NCBI RefSeq assembly: GCF_900129965.1 | Contig: NZ_FQXM01000023.1 | Location: 6,188-70,187 of the forward strand | Source of the DNA: Clostridium grantii DSM 8605 | GTDB lineage: Bacteria; Bacillota; Clostridia; Clostridiales; Clostridiaceae | DNA: 64,000 bases | Direction of reading: 5' to 3' | Shown: positions 7,721 to 16,605 of the stretch, one piece after another | Layout of the letters: every line of letters starts with the position of its first letter | How positions within the stretch are numbered: the stretch's first letter is position 1 | Translations under genes and position numbers: made by a program | The notes under the pieces: generated by a model | Told to the model about the DNA's origin: nothing | Databases searched by the model: none | What the model saw: only the letters and a program-made list of their open reading frames with translations

Positions 7721-8296
7721 TTGAATATAGTTTTAGCATCTGCTTCAGAGAGACGTAGAGAATTACTAAGTAGACTTACCGAAAATTTCACAGTAATAGT
7801 AAGTGATTTCGATGAAAGCAGTGTAGAATTCACAGGAGAATTAGAAAATTTTGTGATGGAAATCGCTAAAGGGAAAGCTCTTGACGTTTTAGATAAACTT
7901 GAACAACAAGCAATAATAATTGGTTGTGATACAATTGTGGCCATTGATGATAAATTATTAGGTAAACCTAAGAGTAAAGAAGAAGCAATAAATATGCTTA
8001 AATCTTTAAGTGGAAAAGTTCATCAAGTTTGTTCAGGAATAGCTATTATAGATTCTTTTACAGGAAAGATTTCAACAGATTTTGTCACTACACATATTAA
8101 GTTTTCACAGATTAGTGAAGCAAATATCATAAAATATGTGGATACAGGTGATCCTATGGATAAGGCTGGAGCTTATGGAATTCAAGGGATAGCTGGTATT
8201 TTTGTGGAGGAAATTAAAGGTTGTTACTACAGTGTTGTAGGACTTCCCATAAATAAGCTAAATAGTATGTTAAAGGGGATGGGGGTAAATCTTTAA
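7721..8296 (+). CDS. maf: Maf-family nucleotide pyrophosphatase
   Basis: House-cleaning pyrophosphatase of 191 residues that hydrolyses non-canonical or modified nucleoside triphosphates. The TTG at 7721 lies seven bases after AAGGAG, and starting there gives the usual Maf opening, LNIVLASASERRREL. Upstream in-frame codons back to 7646 lack a ribosome site. Other family signs are IIGCDTIVAIDDKLLGKPKS, SGKVHQVCSGIAI and the DPMDKAGAYGIQG loop. First gene of the shape-determination operon; radC follows ten bases later. Confidence 0.93.
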   Translation: MNIVLASASERRRELLSRLTENFTVIVSDFDESSVEFTGELENFVMEIAKGKALDVLDKLEQQAIIIGCDTIVAIDDKLLGKPKSKEEAINMLKSLSGKVHQVCSGIAIIDSFTGKISTDFVTTHIKFSQISEANIIKYVDTGDPMDKAGAYGIQGIAGIFVEEIKGCYYSVVGLPINKLNSMLKGMGVNL

Positions 8297-8306
8297 GGAG
8301 GTATTT

Positions 8307-8993
8307 ATGTATAATAGCCTTAAAATTATTGATTTACCATGTAATGAAAGACCGAGAGAAAAACTTATTAGATATGGAGCAGGAGAACTATCTAATAGTG
8401 AGTTGTTAGCGGTTGTGTTAAGATGCGGGACCAAATCTGAGAATATAATTAATCTTTGTAATAGATTATTAAAGGAAACAGGTGGATTAAATGGATTGTT
8501 GGATTTTTCAGTAAAAGAGTTTATGGAGATTAATGGTATAGGTGAAGCGAAAGCGGCTCAGCTTTTATCCATAGCTGAGTTATCTAAAAGATTTAAGTCT
8601 TTTAAATCAGGAGAAACTATTAAAATAAAATCTCCAAAAGATGCGGTTGATTTTCTTATGGAAGAAATGAGATATTTAAGGGAAGAACATTTAAAAGTTA
8701 TAATGCTGAATACTAAAAATATTGTGATTTCAGTGAAAGATGTTTCTATAGGAAGCTTAAATTCTTCAATAGTACATCCGAGAGAAGTTTTTTTGGATGC
8801 AATAAAAAAAAGTAGCGCATCTATAATAATTTGTCATAATCACCCTTCAGGGGATCCATCACCAAGTAAAGAGGATATTGAAATTACGAAAAGATTAATA
8901 GAATGTGGTAAACTTTTAGGAATTGAAATTCTTGATCATTTGATTATTGGTAATGGAATATATATAAGTTTAAAAGAAAAAGGGATTTTTTAA
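8307..8993 (+). CDS. radC: RadC/JAB-domain protein
   Basis: A 228-residue protein starting after a perfect aaggagg site. The N-terminal helix-hairpin-helix region (FMEINGIGEAKAAQLLSIAEL) is followed by a JAB/MPN metal site, HNHPSGDPSPSKED (about residues 173-186), with both His, the Ser and the Asp present. Long called DNA repair protein RadC, though a repair role is not supported by later genetics; the JAB fold suggests a metallohydrolase. It lies between maf and mreB, the standard order in Firmicutes. Confidence 0.94.
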   Translation: MYNSLKIIDLPCNERPREKLIRYGAGELSNSELLAVVLRCGTKSENIINLCNRLLKETGGLNGLLDFSVKEFMEINGIGEAKAAQLLSIAELSKRFKSFKSGETIKIKSPKDAVDFLMEEMRYLREEHLKVIMLNTKNIVISVKDVSIGSLNSSIVHPREVFLDAIKKSSASIIICHNHPSGDPSPSKEDIEITKRLIECGKLLGIEILDHLIIGNGIYISLKEKGIF

Positions 8994-9011
8994 TTTGAGA
9001 GGAGAATTATT

Positions 9012-10076
9012 GTGAGTTTATTTGGAATATCAAAGGACATGGGAATAGATTTAGGAACAGCAAATACATTGGTTTTTGTAAGAGGTAAGGGAATTGTTAT
9101 TAGGGAGCCTTCAGTTGTAGCAATAAATAAATTAACTAATAAGGTTTTGGCAGTTGGAGATGATGCTAAGCAAATGATTGGTAGAACTCCTGGTAATATT
9201 GTTGCTATACGACCTTTAAAAGATGGAGTTATTGCAGATTTTGATATTACTGAAATAATGTTAAGACATTTTATAACAAAAGCTATAACAAAATCAGCTT
9301 TTGCTAGCCCTAGAATTGTAGTGTGTTACCCATCAGGAATAACAGCAGTTGAAAAAAGAGCTATTGAAGAAGCAACAAAAAGAGCAGGGGCTAGAGAAGT
9401 TTATCTTATGGAAGAACCTATGGCAGCAGCTATTGGAGCAGGGCTTCCAGTTGATGAACCTAGAGGTAGCATGGTGGTAGATATTGGTGGTGGAACAACA
9501 GAAGTTGCAGTGGTTTCATTAGGTGGAATAGTTACAAGTCAATCTTTGAGAACTGCAGGAGATGATTTAGATGCTGCAATTATTTCATATATAAAGAAAC
9601 AATATAGTTTAATGATTGGAGAACGTACAGCAGAAGCTATTAAAATAAATATTGGATCTGCTTATCCAACTCAAGACAACAGTGAAGGCAATTTAGAAGA
9701 AATGGATATGAATGAAGATAATATAAATTCAGAAAAAATAATGGATATTAGAGGACGTGATCTAATCACAGGACTTCCTAAAGTAATTACTATAGGAGAA
9801 AATGAAATTAGAAATGCTTTAAAAGAGCCAGTTGATGCTATTGTAGAAGCTATAAAAACTAGTTTGGAAAAAACACCACCGGAACTTGCTGCAGATATTA
9901 TGGATAAAGGAATTATGCTTACTGGTGGAGGAGCAATGCTTAGAGGACTTGATAAGCTTATAAATAAAGAAACCCATATGCCTGTAAATATAGCAGAAGC
10001 TTCACTTGATTGTGTAGCAGTGGGTGCTGGAAAATATGTTGATAGTATAAATAAATTATCTAGAAAGAGAAGATAG
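9012..10076 (+). CDS. mreB: rod shape-determining actin homologue MreB
   Basis: Bacterial actin that organises lateral wall synthesis at the inner membrane. GTG start after gaggagaa; 354 residues. Phosphate 1 motif (MGIDLGTANTLVFV), adenosine and phosphate 2 motif (VVDIGGGTTEVAVVSLGG) and the late MLTGGGAMLRGLDKLI segment are intact. Unusually, an acidic stretch (DNSEGNLEEMDMNEDNINSE, about residues 221-240) is inserted before the conserved MDIRGRDLITGLPK. Most MreBs have only a few residues there. First of mreBCD, with mreC seven bases downstream. Confidence 0.97.
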   Translation: MSLFGISKDMGIDLGTANTLVFVRGKGIVIREPSVVAINKLTNKVLAVGDDAKQMIGRTPGNIVAIRPLKDGVIADFDITEIMLRHFITKAITKSAFASPRIVVCYPSGITAVEKRAIEEATKRAGAREVYLMEEPMAAAIGAGLPVDEPRGSMVVDIGGGTTEVAVVSLGGIVTSQSLRTAGDDLDAAIISYIKKQYSLMIGERTAEAIKINIGSAYPTQDNSEGNLEEMDMNEDNINSEKIMDIRGRDLITGLPKVITIGENEIRNALKEPVDAIVEAIKTSLEKTPPELAADIMDKGIMLTGGGAMLRGLDKLINKETHMPVNIAEASLDCVAVGAGKYVDSINKLSRKRR

Positions 10077-10083
10077 TGATATT

Positions 10084-10935
10084 ATGATGAAGACATTTTT
10101 GAAGAATAAACTGACAGTAACTGTACTTGTACTGTCAGTTACCTTTTTATGTAGCATAGTTTATACAAGAAATAATGGTAATAAAAACTTTATAGAAAAT
10201 GGTATTGGAGCCTTTATCAATCCGGTGCAGGGTTTTATTTACAATATAAACAGTGGCATAATTACTAATTTTCAATTTGTTGTTAATTTCAATGAAGTAA
10301 AAGCTGAAAATGAATTATTAAGAAAAGAAAATAGTGTTTTAAAAGAGAAAGAAAAGAAATATGATTCTCTTGCAAATGAAAATAAGAATTTAAAAAAAAT
10401 GTTTAATTTTGCAGAACAAAGAGATGAATTTAACTACATTGGATGCGATATAATTGGGAAGAGCGGAGAAAATTGGCTGGATGGATTTGTAATAAATAAA
10501 GGAGTTAATGATAATTTAGCTAAAGGTATGGTGGTAATTACAGTAGATGGACTAGTTGGTCAGATAAATTCAGTTGGAACTAATTGGGCCATAGTTGAAA
10601 CTTTAATAAATGAAAATATAGCTGTTGCGGCTTTGATAGATAGCACAAGAGAAACTGATTCCATTGTTAAGGGATATAGAGAAAATAGTGATGATTTACT
10701 AGCTAAGCTGTATTATTTGCCTATGGATTCTCAAGTGGCCATAAATGATATTGTTTCTACTTCAGGACTTGGAGGAGTTTATCCTAAAGATATAATAATT
10801 GGCAAGGTTATTAGTATAGAAGATGACAAAAGCAAACTTCTGAAGAACGCATTAATTGAGCCAGCTGTAGATTTTAATAAACTTGAAGAGATTTTTGTGG
10901 TTGTTCCAAAGGAAACAAGGAATATAGAATATTAA
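10084..10935 (+). CDS. mreC: rod shape-determining protein MreC
   Basis: Membrane-anchored scaffold of the elongasome, 283 residues. One N-terminal membrane helix (about 10-28), a coiled coil (about 70-105, LRKENSVLKEKEKKYDSL) and the two-barrel MreC domain with VNKG-like turn (FVINKGVNDNLAKGMVVIT), GLVGQI and SGLGGVYPKDIIIGKV. Starts immediately after mreB. The first codons contain an 11-bp inverted repeat (see separate entry). Confidence 0.95.
   Translation: MMKTFLKNKLTVTVLVLSVTFLCSIVYTRNNGNKNFIENGIGAFINPVQGFIYNINSGIITNFQFVVNFNEVKAENELLRKENSVLKEKEKKYDSLANENKNLKKMFNFAEQRDEFNYIGCDIIGKSGENWLDGFVINKGVNDNLAKGMVVITVDGLVGQINSVGTNWAIVETLINENIAVAALIDSTRETDSIVKGYRENSDDLLAKLYYLPMDSQVAINDIVSTSGLGGVYPKDIIIGKVISIEDDKSKLLKNALIEPAVDFNKLEEIFVVVPKETRNIEY
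10109..10140 (+). other. strong hairpin inside the start of mreC
   Basis: A perfect 11-bp inverted repeat, AACTGACAGTA (10109-10119) and TACTGTCAGTT (10130-10140) with a 10-base loop, lies 25 bases into the coding sequence and is followed by ACCTTTTTAT. Coding constraint alone (the repeated LTV-type codons) could produce it, or it may tune expression of mreC relative to mreB. Confidence 0.5.
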
Positions 10936-10944
10936 GGTGATGGG

Positions 10945-11451
10945 ATGAAAAAAAAAATTATTATAGTTTTGATTTGCTTTTTATTATTTATTTTAGATAA
11001 TTCATTAATGCCCTTTTTAGCTATAAAAGGGGTTTATCCAAGTTTGTTATTTTCTTTTGCTTTATCTTATGCAATTATATATGAAAAATGGGAAGCTTTA
11101 ACCATAGGAGTTTTTACTGGATTATTACAGGATATCTATTTTACTAATGCATTTGGAATAAATTTATTAACTAATATGCTGATGTGTATTGTTGCTTCAA
11201 ATGTAGGCGCTTTAATTTATAAGGATAAGAGTATAATACCTATTATAACTAATTTTTCTTTATCTCTTGTTAAAGGTGTTTTAGTGGTTATTCTTTTATT
11301 TATTATAAATCAAAAAACGGATAATACTTTGATTGTATACAGGAGTGTATATACAGGTATGGTGGCTGTTTTTATGTATAACTTTATTTTTAAGCTAAGT
11401 CAAAAGAATTTTATGACTAAGGATTGGAATATAAAGAAGAGAGGATTTTAA
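10945..11451 (+). CDS. mreD: rod shape-determining protein MreD
   Basis: A 168-residue integral membrane protein with about five membrane segments, starting after aaggtgatggg. The first helix (IIIVLICFLLFILDNSLMPF), GVYPSLLFSFALSYAI and the ALTIGVFTGLLQDIYFTNAFGINLL segment fit MreD. It completes the mreBCD set and its stop codon abuts the PBP2 start. Confidence 0.9.
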   Translation: MKKKIIIVLICFLLFILDNSLMPFLAIKGVYPSLLFSFALSYAIIYEKWEALTIGVFTGLLQDIYFTNAFGINLLTNMLMCIVASNVGALIYKDKSIIPIITNFSLSLVKGVLVVILLFIINQKTDNTLIVYRSVYTGMVAVFMYNFIFKLSQKNFMTKDWNIKKRGF

Positions 11452-14400
11452 ATGAAGAAAACAAAAGGTAAAAAAAATTATAGATATTTTTCGTTTGGAA
11501 TTGTAGTGGTAATAATTTTCGTGGTTATAATTTCAAGACTGGTTTTTCTACAATTAGTTCGAGGGGATGAATATAGAGAGCAAGCAATTAATAGAATAAA
11601 TAGGGAGATTCAGCAGGATGCACCTAGAGGATCTATATTAGATCGAAATGGCATTGTTCTTGCAGAAGATAAGCAAGGATATTCTATTACATTTACTGAA
11701 ACAGAGGAAAGTAAAGAAAATATTTTTGAGACTATGGAACTTTTATTTGGTGTTCTAAATGAACATAATATTAAAATAGAAGATTCTTTGGCGTTAAAAG
11801 TTAATCCTCTTAGATTTGAATTTAACAGCACTAATCCTGATACAATTAAGGCCAGAGAACTACGTTTTAAAAAAGACAGAGGAATAGATGATTTTATTGT
11901 TAAAAGTGGATTGATTGAAGGTAAAACAAATATAAAAGATTTAACAGATGAAGAAGAAAAAATAGTAGATAAAGCAGTTTTGGAGTTTTCAACAGAAGAT
12001 ACCTACCAATTTATGTTAGAACTTTATGGCATAGAGTATGTGGAAAAGAAAGAAGCATACAAAAATTTATATGATGAGTTATCTACAAATTATGTAACTA
12101 TATTAAATGAACTGTTAGAAAAATACCAAATAAACAATGTAGATAATGAAGAAAAAATGAATAATTTATTTCGTGCATTATATAATAATGGAAAAGATAC
12201 AGAATTAATAAAATTATTGGATGAATACTCTATTGAGAATGTTACTTTGAGTGATGAAGTTAAAAGAGAATACTTATTAGTAAAAGATGGATTAAAAATG
12301 AATAGTTATAGTGGAAGTAAGAGTGTAACTATTGCAAGCAATATAGATAAAGAAACTGCGCTTATTATCAATCAAATGTATGCTGATTTACCTGGAATAG
12401 TGGTGGATGTTGATATGAATAGGATATATCCATATGGCGAAATGGCCTCAAGTGCAATTGGATATTTATCTAAGATAAGCCCTTTGAAGGAAACGGAGTA
12501 TGAAGAAAAAGGGTATGATGCAAATTCTGATTATATTGGAGCAGCAGGTATAGAGGGAGCTCTTGAATCTACTCTTAAAGGAGAAAAAGGCGTTGTTTTT
12601 GCGGAAATAAATAAGCAAGGAAGAATAGTAAAAGAAATTGCAGAAAAACCAGCTTATCCTGGTAATGATGTAAAACTAACTATAGATATGAATCTACAGA
12701 CAGTGGCAGAAAAAGCTTTGGAAGAAGCACTTACTGTTCAACAAGGAGCGGGAACTCATGGGTCAGATAATGTTGACACTACAAATGCTACTAGAGGAGC
12801 AGCGGTAGTTATTGATGTAAATACAGGGAAGATATTAGCTATGGTTAGTAAACCTGGATATGATCCTAATATTTTATCAACGGCGGGTATGTTAACTCCA
12901 GAATTACAACAAAAGTATTTTAATCCAGATTTAGAGGCTTTGGGCACTGAATATGTAACTAATTTACTAAAGAGAAGTTCTGCAGCAAGAGAGGTTTACA
13001 ATGGTAATGAAGTATCTGAAATTGTAAATAAATTATTCCCAGTAGATGAAAGTATAGAAGACAATGATAGTATTAGGCAAGATAAATTTGATATATTTCC
13101 TAAATACTTATTCAATTATGCTACGCAAGCATTGACGCCGCCAGGTTCTACTTTTAAACCATTGATGTCAATAGCTGCATTAGAGGAAAATGTTGTGTCG
13201 CCTAATGAAACTATAAGGGATGGTCATTATTATCTTAAATATTATGCGGATAAAACCGCAAAGAAAAATACAAGTTTACATTCTGGTCAATCTTTTAATA
13301 TTTATGATGCTTTAAAGGTTTCAAACAACTGGTTTTTTTATGAAATGGGCAGTAGATTATATGAAAAATATAAGAATGATGAAGATTTAAATAATGGTAT
13401 AGATGCTATTGCAAAATGGGCTTGGCAATTTGGGTTGGGGGTTCCGCAAGGAGGTTCACCTTATACAGGAATAGAGATTTCGGAAAAATTTGGTCAAGTT
13501 TATAATTATGCAAGTAATAAAAAAACTATGGAAGCTATTTATATAAAAACTCTATATGATACTAATTTGATTCAAGGTCGAAGTATGGAATCTGGTGATC
13601 CCACATTTATTGGGGTTAACCTAAATGTGGATAGTAATGATGACGAAAAAATTATTGAGATAAAAGATGAAATAAAGAATTATGTAGCAGAAAAAATAAA
13701 TGACGAAGGAACATTAAAAGAATTAAATGGAGAGAAAAGCTCCGTAAAAAAGAATATTGAAAAATTATTAACGGACTTAATAAAGATTGATAATGAATTT
13801 AAAGGCTTTTATGATAAAGAAAAAGCTACTAATGATGATTTTGATAAAATGGTTGCAACTCAATTTGATTATATATCATCAGCTATATTTTCATCTATTT
13901 ACAATGCTAGATCTGAAATAAGCAATTCAAATAATTTAATCAGTGCTTCTATTGGTCAAGGAACTAATCAATTCACCCCTCTTCAACTGGCTATTTACAC
14001 AGCAGCTATAGCTAATGGAGGAACCAGATATGAAGTATCTTTAGTTGATAGTATAATTAATCCACAAGGAGAAACAATTAAAGAGTTTCAACCAAAGGTA
14101 CTAAATAAAATTGATATAGGTGAGTCTACTTTGAACGAAGTTAAAGAAGGTATGAGAAGAGTAGATGGAGAAGAACGTGGAACAGCCTACAGTGTTTTTA
14201 ATAACTTTCCTATTGAAACAGCAGGGAAAACTGGGTCTGCAACCTTTGCTTCATATCAAGAAAAAATAGGAAGAACTGCTTATGGGGTATATGTGGGATT
14301 TGCACCACTTGAAAATCCAGAAATAGCAATTTCGGTTGTTATTTTCGACGGGGGTCACGGTGGTGAAATTGCAGGAATTGCAAAAGCTGTTTATGAAGAA

Positions 14401-14562
14401 TACTTTAAGGAAACTTTAAAGACACAATATCCAGGGTATGTTCCTACTTATAATTATACAAATTCCACAAATGGAACAGCTCAAAATGAAAATACAGAAG
14501 CGAACAATAACCTTGAGGTGAATTATGATAATGGTTCAACTAGAATTATAAGTGAAGATTAG
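11452..14562 (+). CDS. mrdA: penicillin-binding protein 2 (elongasome transpeptidase)
   Basis: Class B penicillin-binding protein, transpeptidase partner of RodA. The start directly abuts the mreD stop. N-terminal membrane helix (about 14-35), dimerisation domain opening with RGSILDRNGIVLAED, then the transpeptidase: SxxK in GSTFKPL (Ser near 565), SNN (near 624) and KTG (near 924). At 1036 residues it is much longer than typical PBP2 (about 600-750). The extra sequence lies in a helical stretch at about 140-290 and in a charged stretch at about 715-810 between SNN and KTG. It ends in an Asn-rich tail. Confidence 0.95.
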   Translation: MKKTKGKKNYRYFSFGIVVVIIFVVIISRLVFLQLVRGDEYREQAINRINREIQQDAPRGSILDRNGIVLAEDKQGYSITFTETEESKENIFETMELLFGVLNEHNIKIEDSLALKVNPLRFEFNSTNPDTIKARELRFKKDRGIDDFIVKSGLIEGKTNIKDLTDEEEKIVDKAVLEFSTEDTYQFMLELYGIEYVEKKEAYKNLYDELSTNYVTILNELLEKYQINNVDNEEKMNNLFRALYNNGKDTELIKLLDEYSIENVTLSDEVKREYLLVKDGLKMNSYSGSKSVTIASNIDKETALIINQMYADLPGIVVDVDMNRIYPYGEMASSAIGYLSKISPLKETEYEEKGYDANSDYIGAAGIEGALESTLKGEKGVVFAEINKQGRIVKEIAEKPAYPGNDVKLTIDMNLQTVAEKALEEALTVQQGAGTHGSDNVDTTNATRGAAVVIDVNTGKILAMVSKPGYDPNILSTAGMLTPELQQKYFNPDLEALGTEYVTNLLKRSSAAREVYNGNEVSEIVNKLFPVDESIEDNDSIRQDKFDIFPKYLFNYATQALTPPGSTFKPLMSIAALEENVVSPNETIRDGHYYLKYYADKTAKKNTSLHSGQSFNIYDALKVSNNWFFYEMGSRLYEKYKNDEDLNNGIDAIAKWAWQFGLGVPQGGSPYTGIEISEKFGQVYNYASNKKTMEAIYIKTLYDTNLIQGRSMESGDPTFIGVNLNVDSNDDEKIIEIKDEIKNYVAEKINDEGTLKELNGEKSSVKKNIEKLLTDLIKIDNEFKGFYDKEKATNDDFDKMVATQFDYISSAIFSSIYNARSEISNSNNLISASIGQGTNQFTPLQLAIYTAAIANGGTRYEVSLVDSIINPQGETIKEFQPKVLNKIDIGESTLNEVKEGMRRVDGEERGTAYSVFNNFPIETAGKTGSATFASYQEKIGRTAYGVYVGFAPLENPEIAISVVIFDGGHGGEIAGIAKAVYEEYFKETLKTQYPGYVPTYNYTNSTNGTAQNENTEANNNLEVNYDNGSTRIISED

Positions 14563-14567
14563 AAATA

Positions 14568-14600
14568 AAAACTCCTAAAGAATTATTTTAGGGGTTTTTA
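14568..14600 (+). terminator. terminator after mrdA
   Basis: AAACTCCTAAA (14568-14578) pairs with TTTAGGGGTTT with one G-U pair, followed by TTATTTT. Confidence 0.75.
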
Positions 14601-14770
14601 TTTTGAATAATACCCTTAAATTTCAAATTAAAACAAAATAAGAAAAAAATACTCCCTAAGATTAATAAAATTATATAAATTTCATTAAAATTTTTAAAAA
14701 ATTCGATTTTGTTGAAGGAAAAAAGAGATTTATGTTGAAATTATAACATAGGGCGTATTGGAGGATTTCT

Positions 14771-15400
14771 ATGGTAAATGATGGATTGATAATCAAAGGA
14801 AATAAAGATGGATTAAACGCTGTTATTGATATGAACAAATTCAAAGATTTTGATGATATGATGAATTTTTTGAGAACTAAGCTTTCTAATGGTAAAAGAT
14901 TCTATAAGGATGCCACTTTTGTCATTACAATTGATTTGAATTTAATAAATGAAAGAAATGTATCAAAATTGAAAGAAATGCTATTTAATGATTTTCTTAT
15001 AAAAGAGTGTATTTTGGATGATTCCAAGGAGAAAACCAAAAAGAGTTTTTCAGGAATTTATGAAGGTAGAACCAAATTTATAAGAAATTCTATAAGAAGC
15101 GGTCAAACGATAAATTATAGTGGAAATTTAGTTATCATTGGAGATGTAAGTCCAGGTGCAGAAATTTTTGCAGGTGGGAATGTTTTTGTTTTTGGGAGTT
15201 TGAAAGGAAATGTTCATGCAGGGGTTAATGGTTCAAAGAAGTCTGTTGTAGGAGCCTTTGTTTTACAACCTCAATTACTAGAAATTTCGGGGGTATTAAC
15301 TATATCACCGGATGGAGAGAAGCCCAAATATCCAGAGATTGCAAAGATAAAAGGGGATACAATTGTTGTAGAACCTTATTTGCCTGATAAATACTTTTAA
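14771..15400 (+). CDS. minC: septum site-determining protein MinC
   Basis: Inhibitor of FtsZ ring assembly, 209 residues, RBS ggaggatttct. The N-terminal FtsZ-binding domain is followed from about residue 110 by the right-handed beta-helix C-terminal domain (IRSGQTINYSGNLVIIGDVSPGAEIFAGGNVFVFGSLKG) that dimerises and binds MinD. It begins a minC-minD-minE run separated from mrdA by a terminator. Confidence 0.95.
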   Translation: MVNDGLIIKGNKDGLNAVIDMNKFKDFDDMMNFLRTKLSNGKRFYKDATFVITIDLNLINERNVSKLKEMLFNDFLIKECILDDSKEKTKKSFSGIYEGRTKFIRNSIRSGQTINYSGNLVIIGDVSPGAEIFAGGNVFVFGSLKGNVHAGVNGSKKSVVGAFVLQPQLLEISGVLTISPDGEKPKYPEIAKIKGDTIVVEPYLPDKYF

Positions 15401-15415
15401 ACGGAGGGAATGTCA

Positions 15416-16210
15416 ATGAGTGAAGCAATAGTTATAACATCAGGAAAAGGTGGGGTTGGTAAAACAACAACCACTGCAAACTTAGGAACGGCCTTAGCGA
15501 AATTGGGCAATAAAGTAGTGGTTATAGATGGGGATACAGGTCTTAGAAACTTAGATGTTTTGATGGGCTTAGAAAATAGAATTGTTTTTACACTATTAGA
15601 TGTTATTGAAGGTAGATGTAGATTGAATCAAGCTCTTATTAAAGACAAAAGAGTAAAAGAATTATACTTATTACCAACAGCCCAAACAAGAGATAAAACT
15701 GATGTAAGCTCTGATAAAATGTTAGAGCTAGTAAATGAATTGAAAAAAGACTTTGATTATGTAATAATTGATTGCCCAGCTGGTATAGAGCAAGGCTTTG
15801 AAAACGCAGTTATTGGTGCTGATAGAGCTCTAATTGTTGTTAATCCAGAAGTTACGTCTGTAAGGGATGCAGATAGAGTTATAGGAAAGTTAGATGCTAA
15901 AGGGTTAGCAAATCATCAATTAATTGTAAATAGACTTGACTATAGAATGGTTAAAAAAGGTGAAATGCTAGATGTAAGTGATATAATTGATTCTCTTGCC
16001 ATTAAATTGATTGGGGTAGTTCCAACAGATGAGCAAATAACAGTAGCAACAAATAAAGGGGAACCTGTAGTTTTAAATGAAAAGGCAAATGCGGGAATAG
16101 CATTTAATAATATTGCTAGAAGAGTTGTTGGAGAAGAAGTTCCTTTTATGCCTTTACAAGGTTCGGATTCAGCATTTGTAGCAGCATTTAAGAAGATTTT
16201 CAAATCATAA
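15416..16210 (+). CDS. minD: septum site-determining ATPase MinD
   Basis: Membrane-associated ATPase that recruits MinC. The ATG at 15416 sits seven bases after GGAGGG; the in-frame ATG at 15410 is too close to it. Deviant Walker A motif SGKGGVGKTTTTANLG near the N-terminus, DGDTGLRNLDVLMGLENR switch I region, and DYVIIDCPAGIEQGF. The C-terminus (FVAAFKKIFKS) is the amphipathic membrane-targeting helix. About 264 residues, normal length. Confidence 0.97.
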   Translation: MSEAIVITSGKGGVGKTTTTANLGTALAKLGNKVVVIDGDTGLRNLDVLMGLENRIVFTLLDVIEGRCRLNQALIKDKRVKELYLLPTAQTRDKTDVSSDKMLELVNELKKDFDYVIIDCPAGIEQGFENAVIGADRALIVVNPEVTSVRDADRVIGKLDAKGLANHQLIVNRLDYRMVKKGEMLDVSDIIDSLAIKLIGVVPTDEQITVATNKGEPVVLNEKANAGIAFNNIARRVVGEEVPFMPLQGSDSAFVAAFKKIFKS

Positions 16211-16255
16211 ATAAATAGTGGAAAGTAACATAAGCATAAACTTGAGGAGGCTATG

Positions 16256-16528
16256 ATGGAGCTGTTTAAAGTATTTTCTAATAAAAATTCAAAAGATGTG
16301 GCAAGAGATAGGCTTAAACTTATTCTTATTCATGACAGAGCAAAAATATCTCCTGCTGTTTTGGAAATGATGAAAAAGGATATATTAGAGGTAATAGAAA
16401 AATATGTAGTGATTGATAATGAGGAAGTAGAAGTAAAACTTGCAAGTATGGAAGAGTTAGAAGAGTGTTTTCCAGCATTAATTGCAAGCATACCAATAAA
16501 AGAAATGAAACTATTAGAAGGTAAATAA
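16256..16528 (+). CDS. minE: cell division topological specificity factor MinE
   Basis: Ninety-residue regulator that stimulates MinD ATPase. Two ATGs (16253, 16256) follow GAGGAGG; the second has better spacing. The N-terminal helix (MELFKVF), the anti-MinCD segment (DVARDRLKLILIHDRA) and the C-terminal dimerisation region (EMMKKDILEVIEKYVVID) are all present. A MinE in a Gram-positive is typical of clostridia, which often carry minCDE, unlike Bacillus, which uses DivIVA. Confidence 0.95.
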   Translation: MELFKVFSNKNSKDVARDRLKLILIHDRAKISPAVLEMMKKDILEVIEKYVVIDNEEVEVKLASMEELEECFPALIASIPIKEMKLLEGK

Positions 16529-16553
16529 ACCGTAAATTAAATGTAAATATATA

Positions 16554-16581
16554 TTGTATAGTCCCTCTTTTATGATATAAT
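16554..16581 (+). promoter_or_regulatory. candidate promoter of rodA
   Basis: TTGTAT (16554-16559), 16 bases, TATAAT (16576-16581), placed 25 bases before the rodA start. Suggests rodA-mgsA can be transcribed separately from minCDE. Confidence 0.55.
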
Positions 16582-16605
16582 CAAATTTATATTGGAGGGA
16601 TTTAT

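Noticed and set aside
15410..16528. Link between minCDE and the MinD-like ATPases of the Mrp/NifX cluster
   Set aside because: The two groups share only the P-loop fold; the cluster proteins have ferredoxin inserts and lack the MinD membrane-targeting helix.
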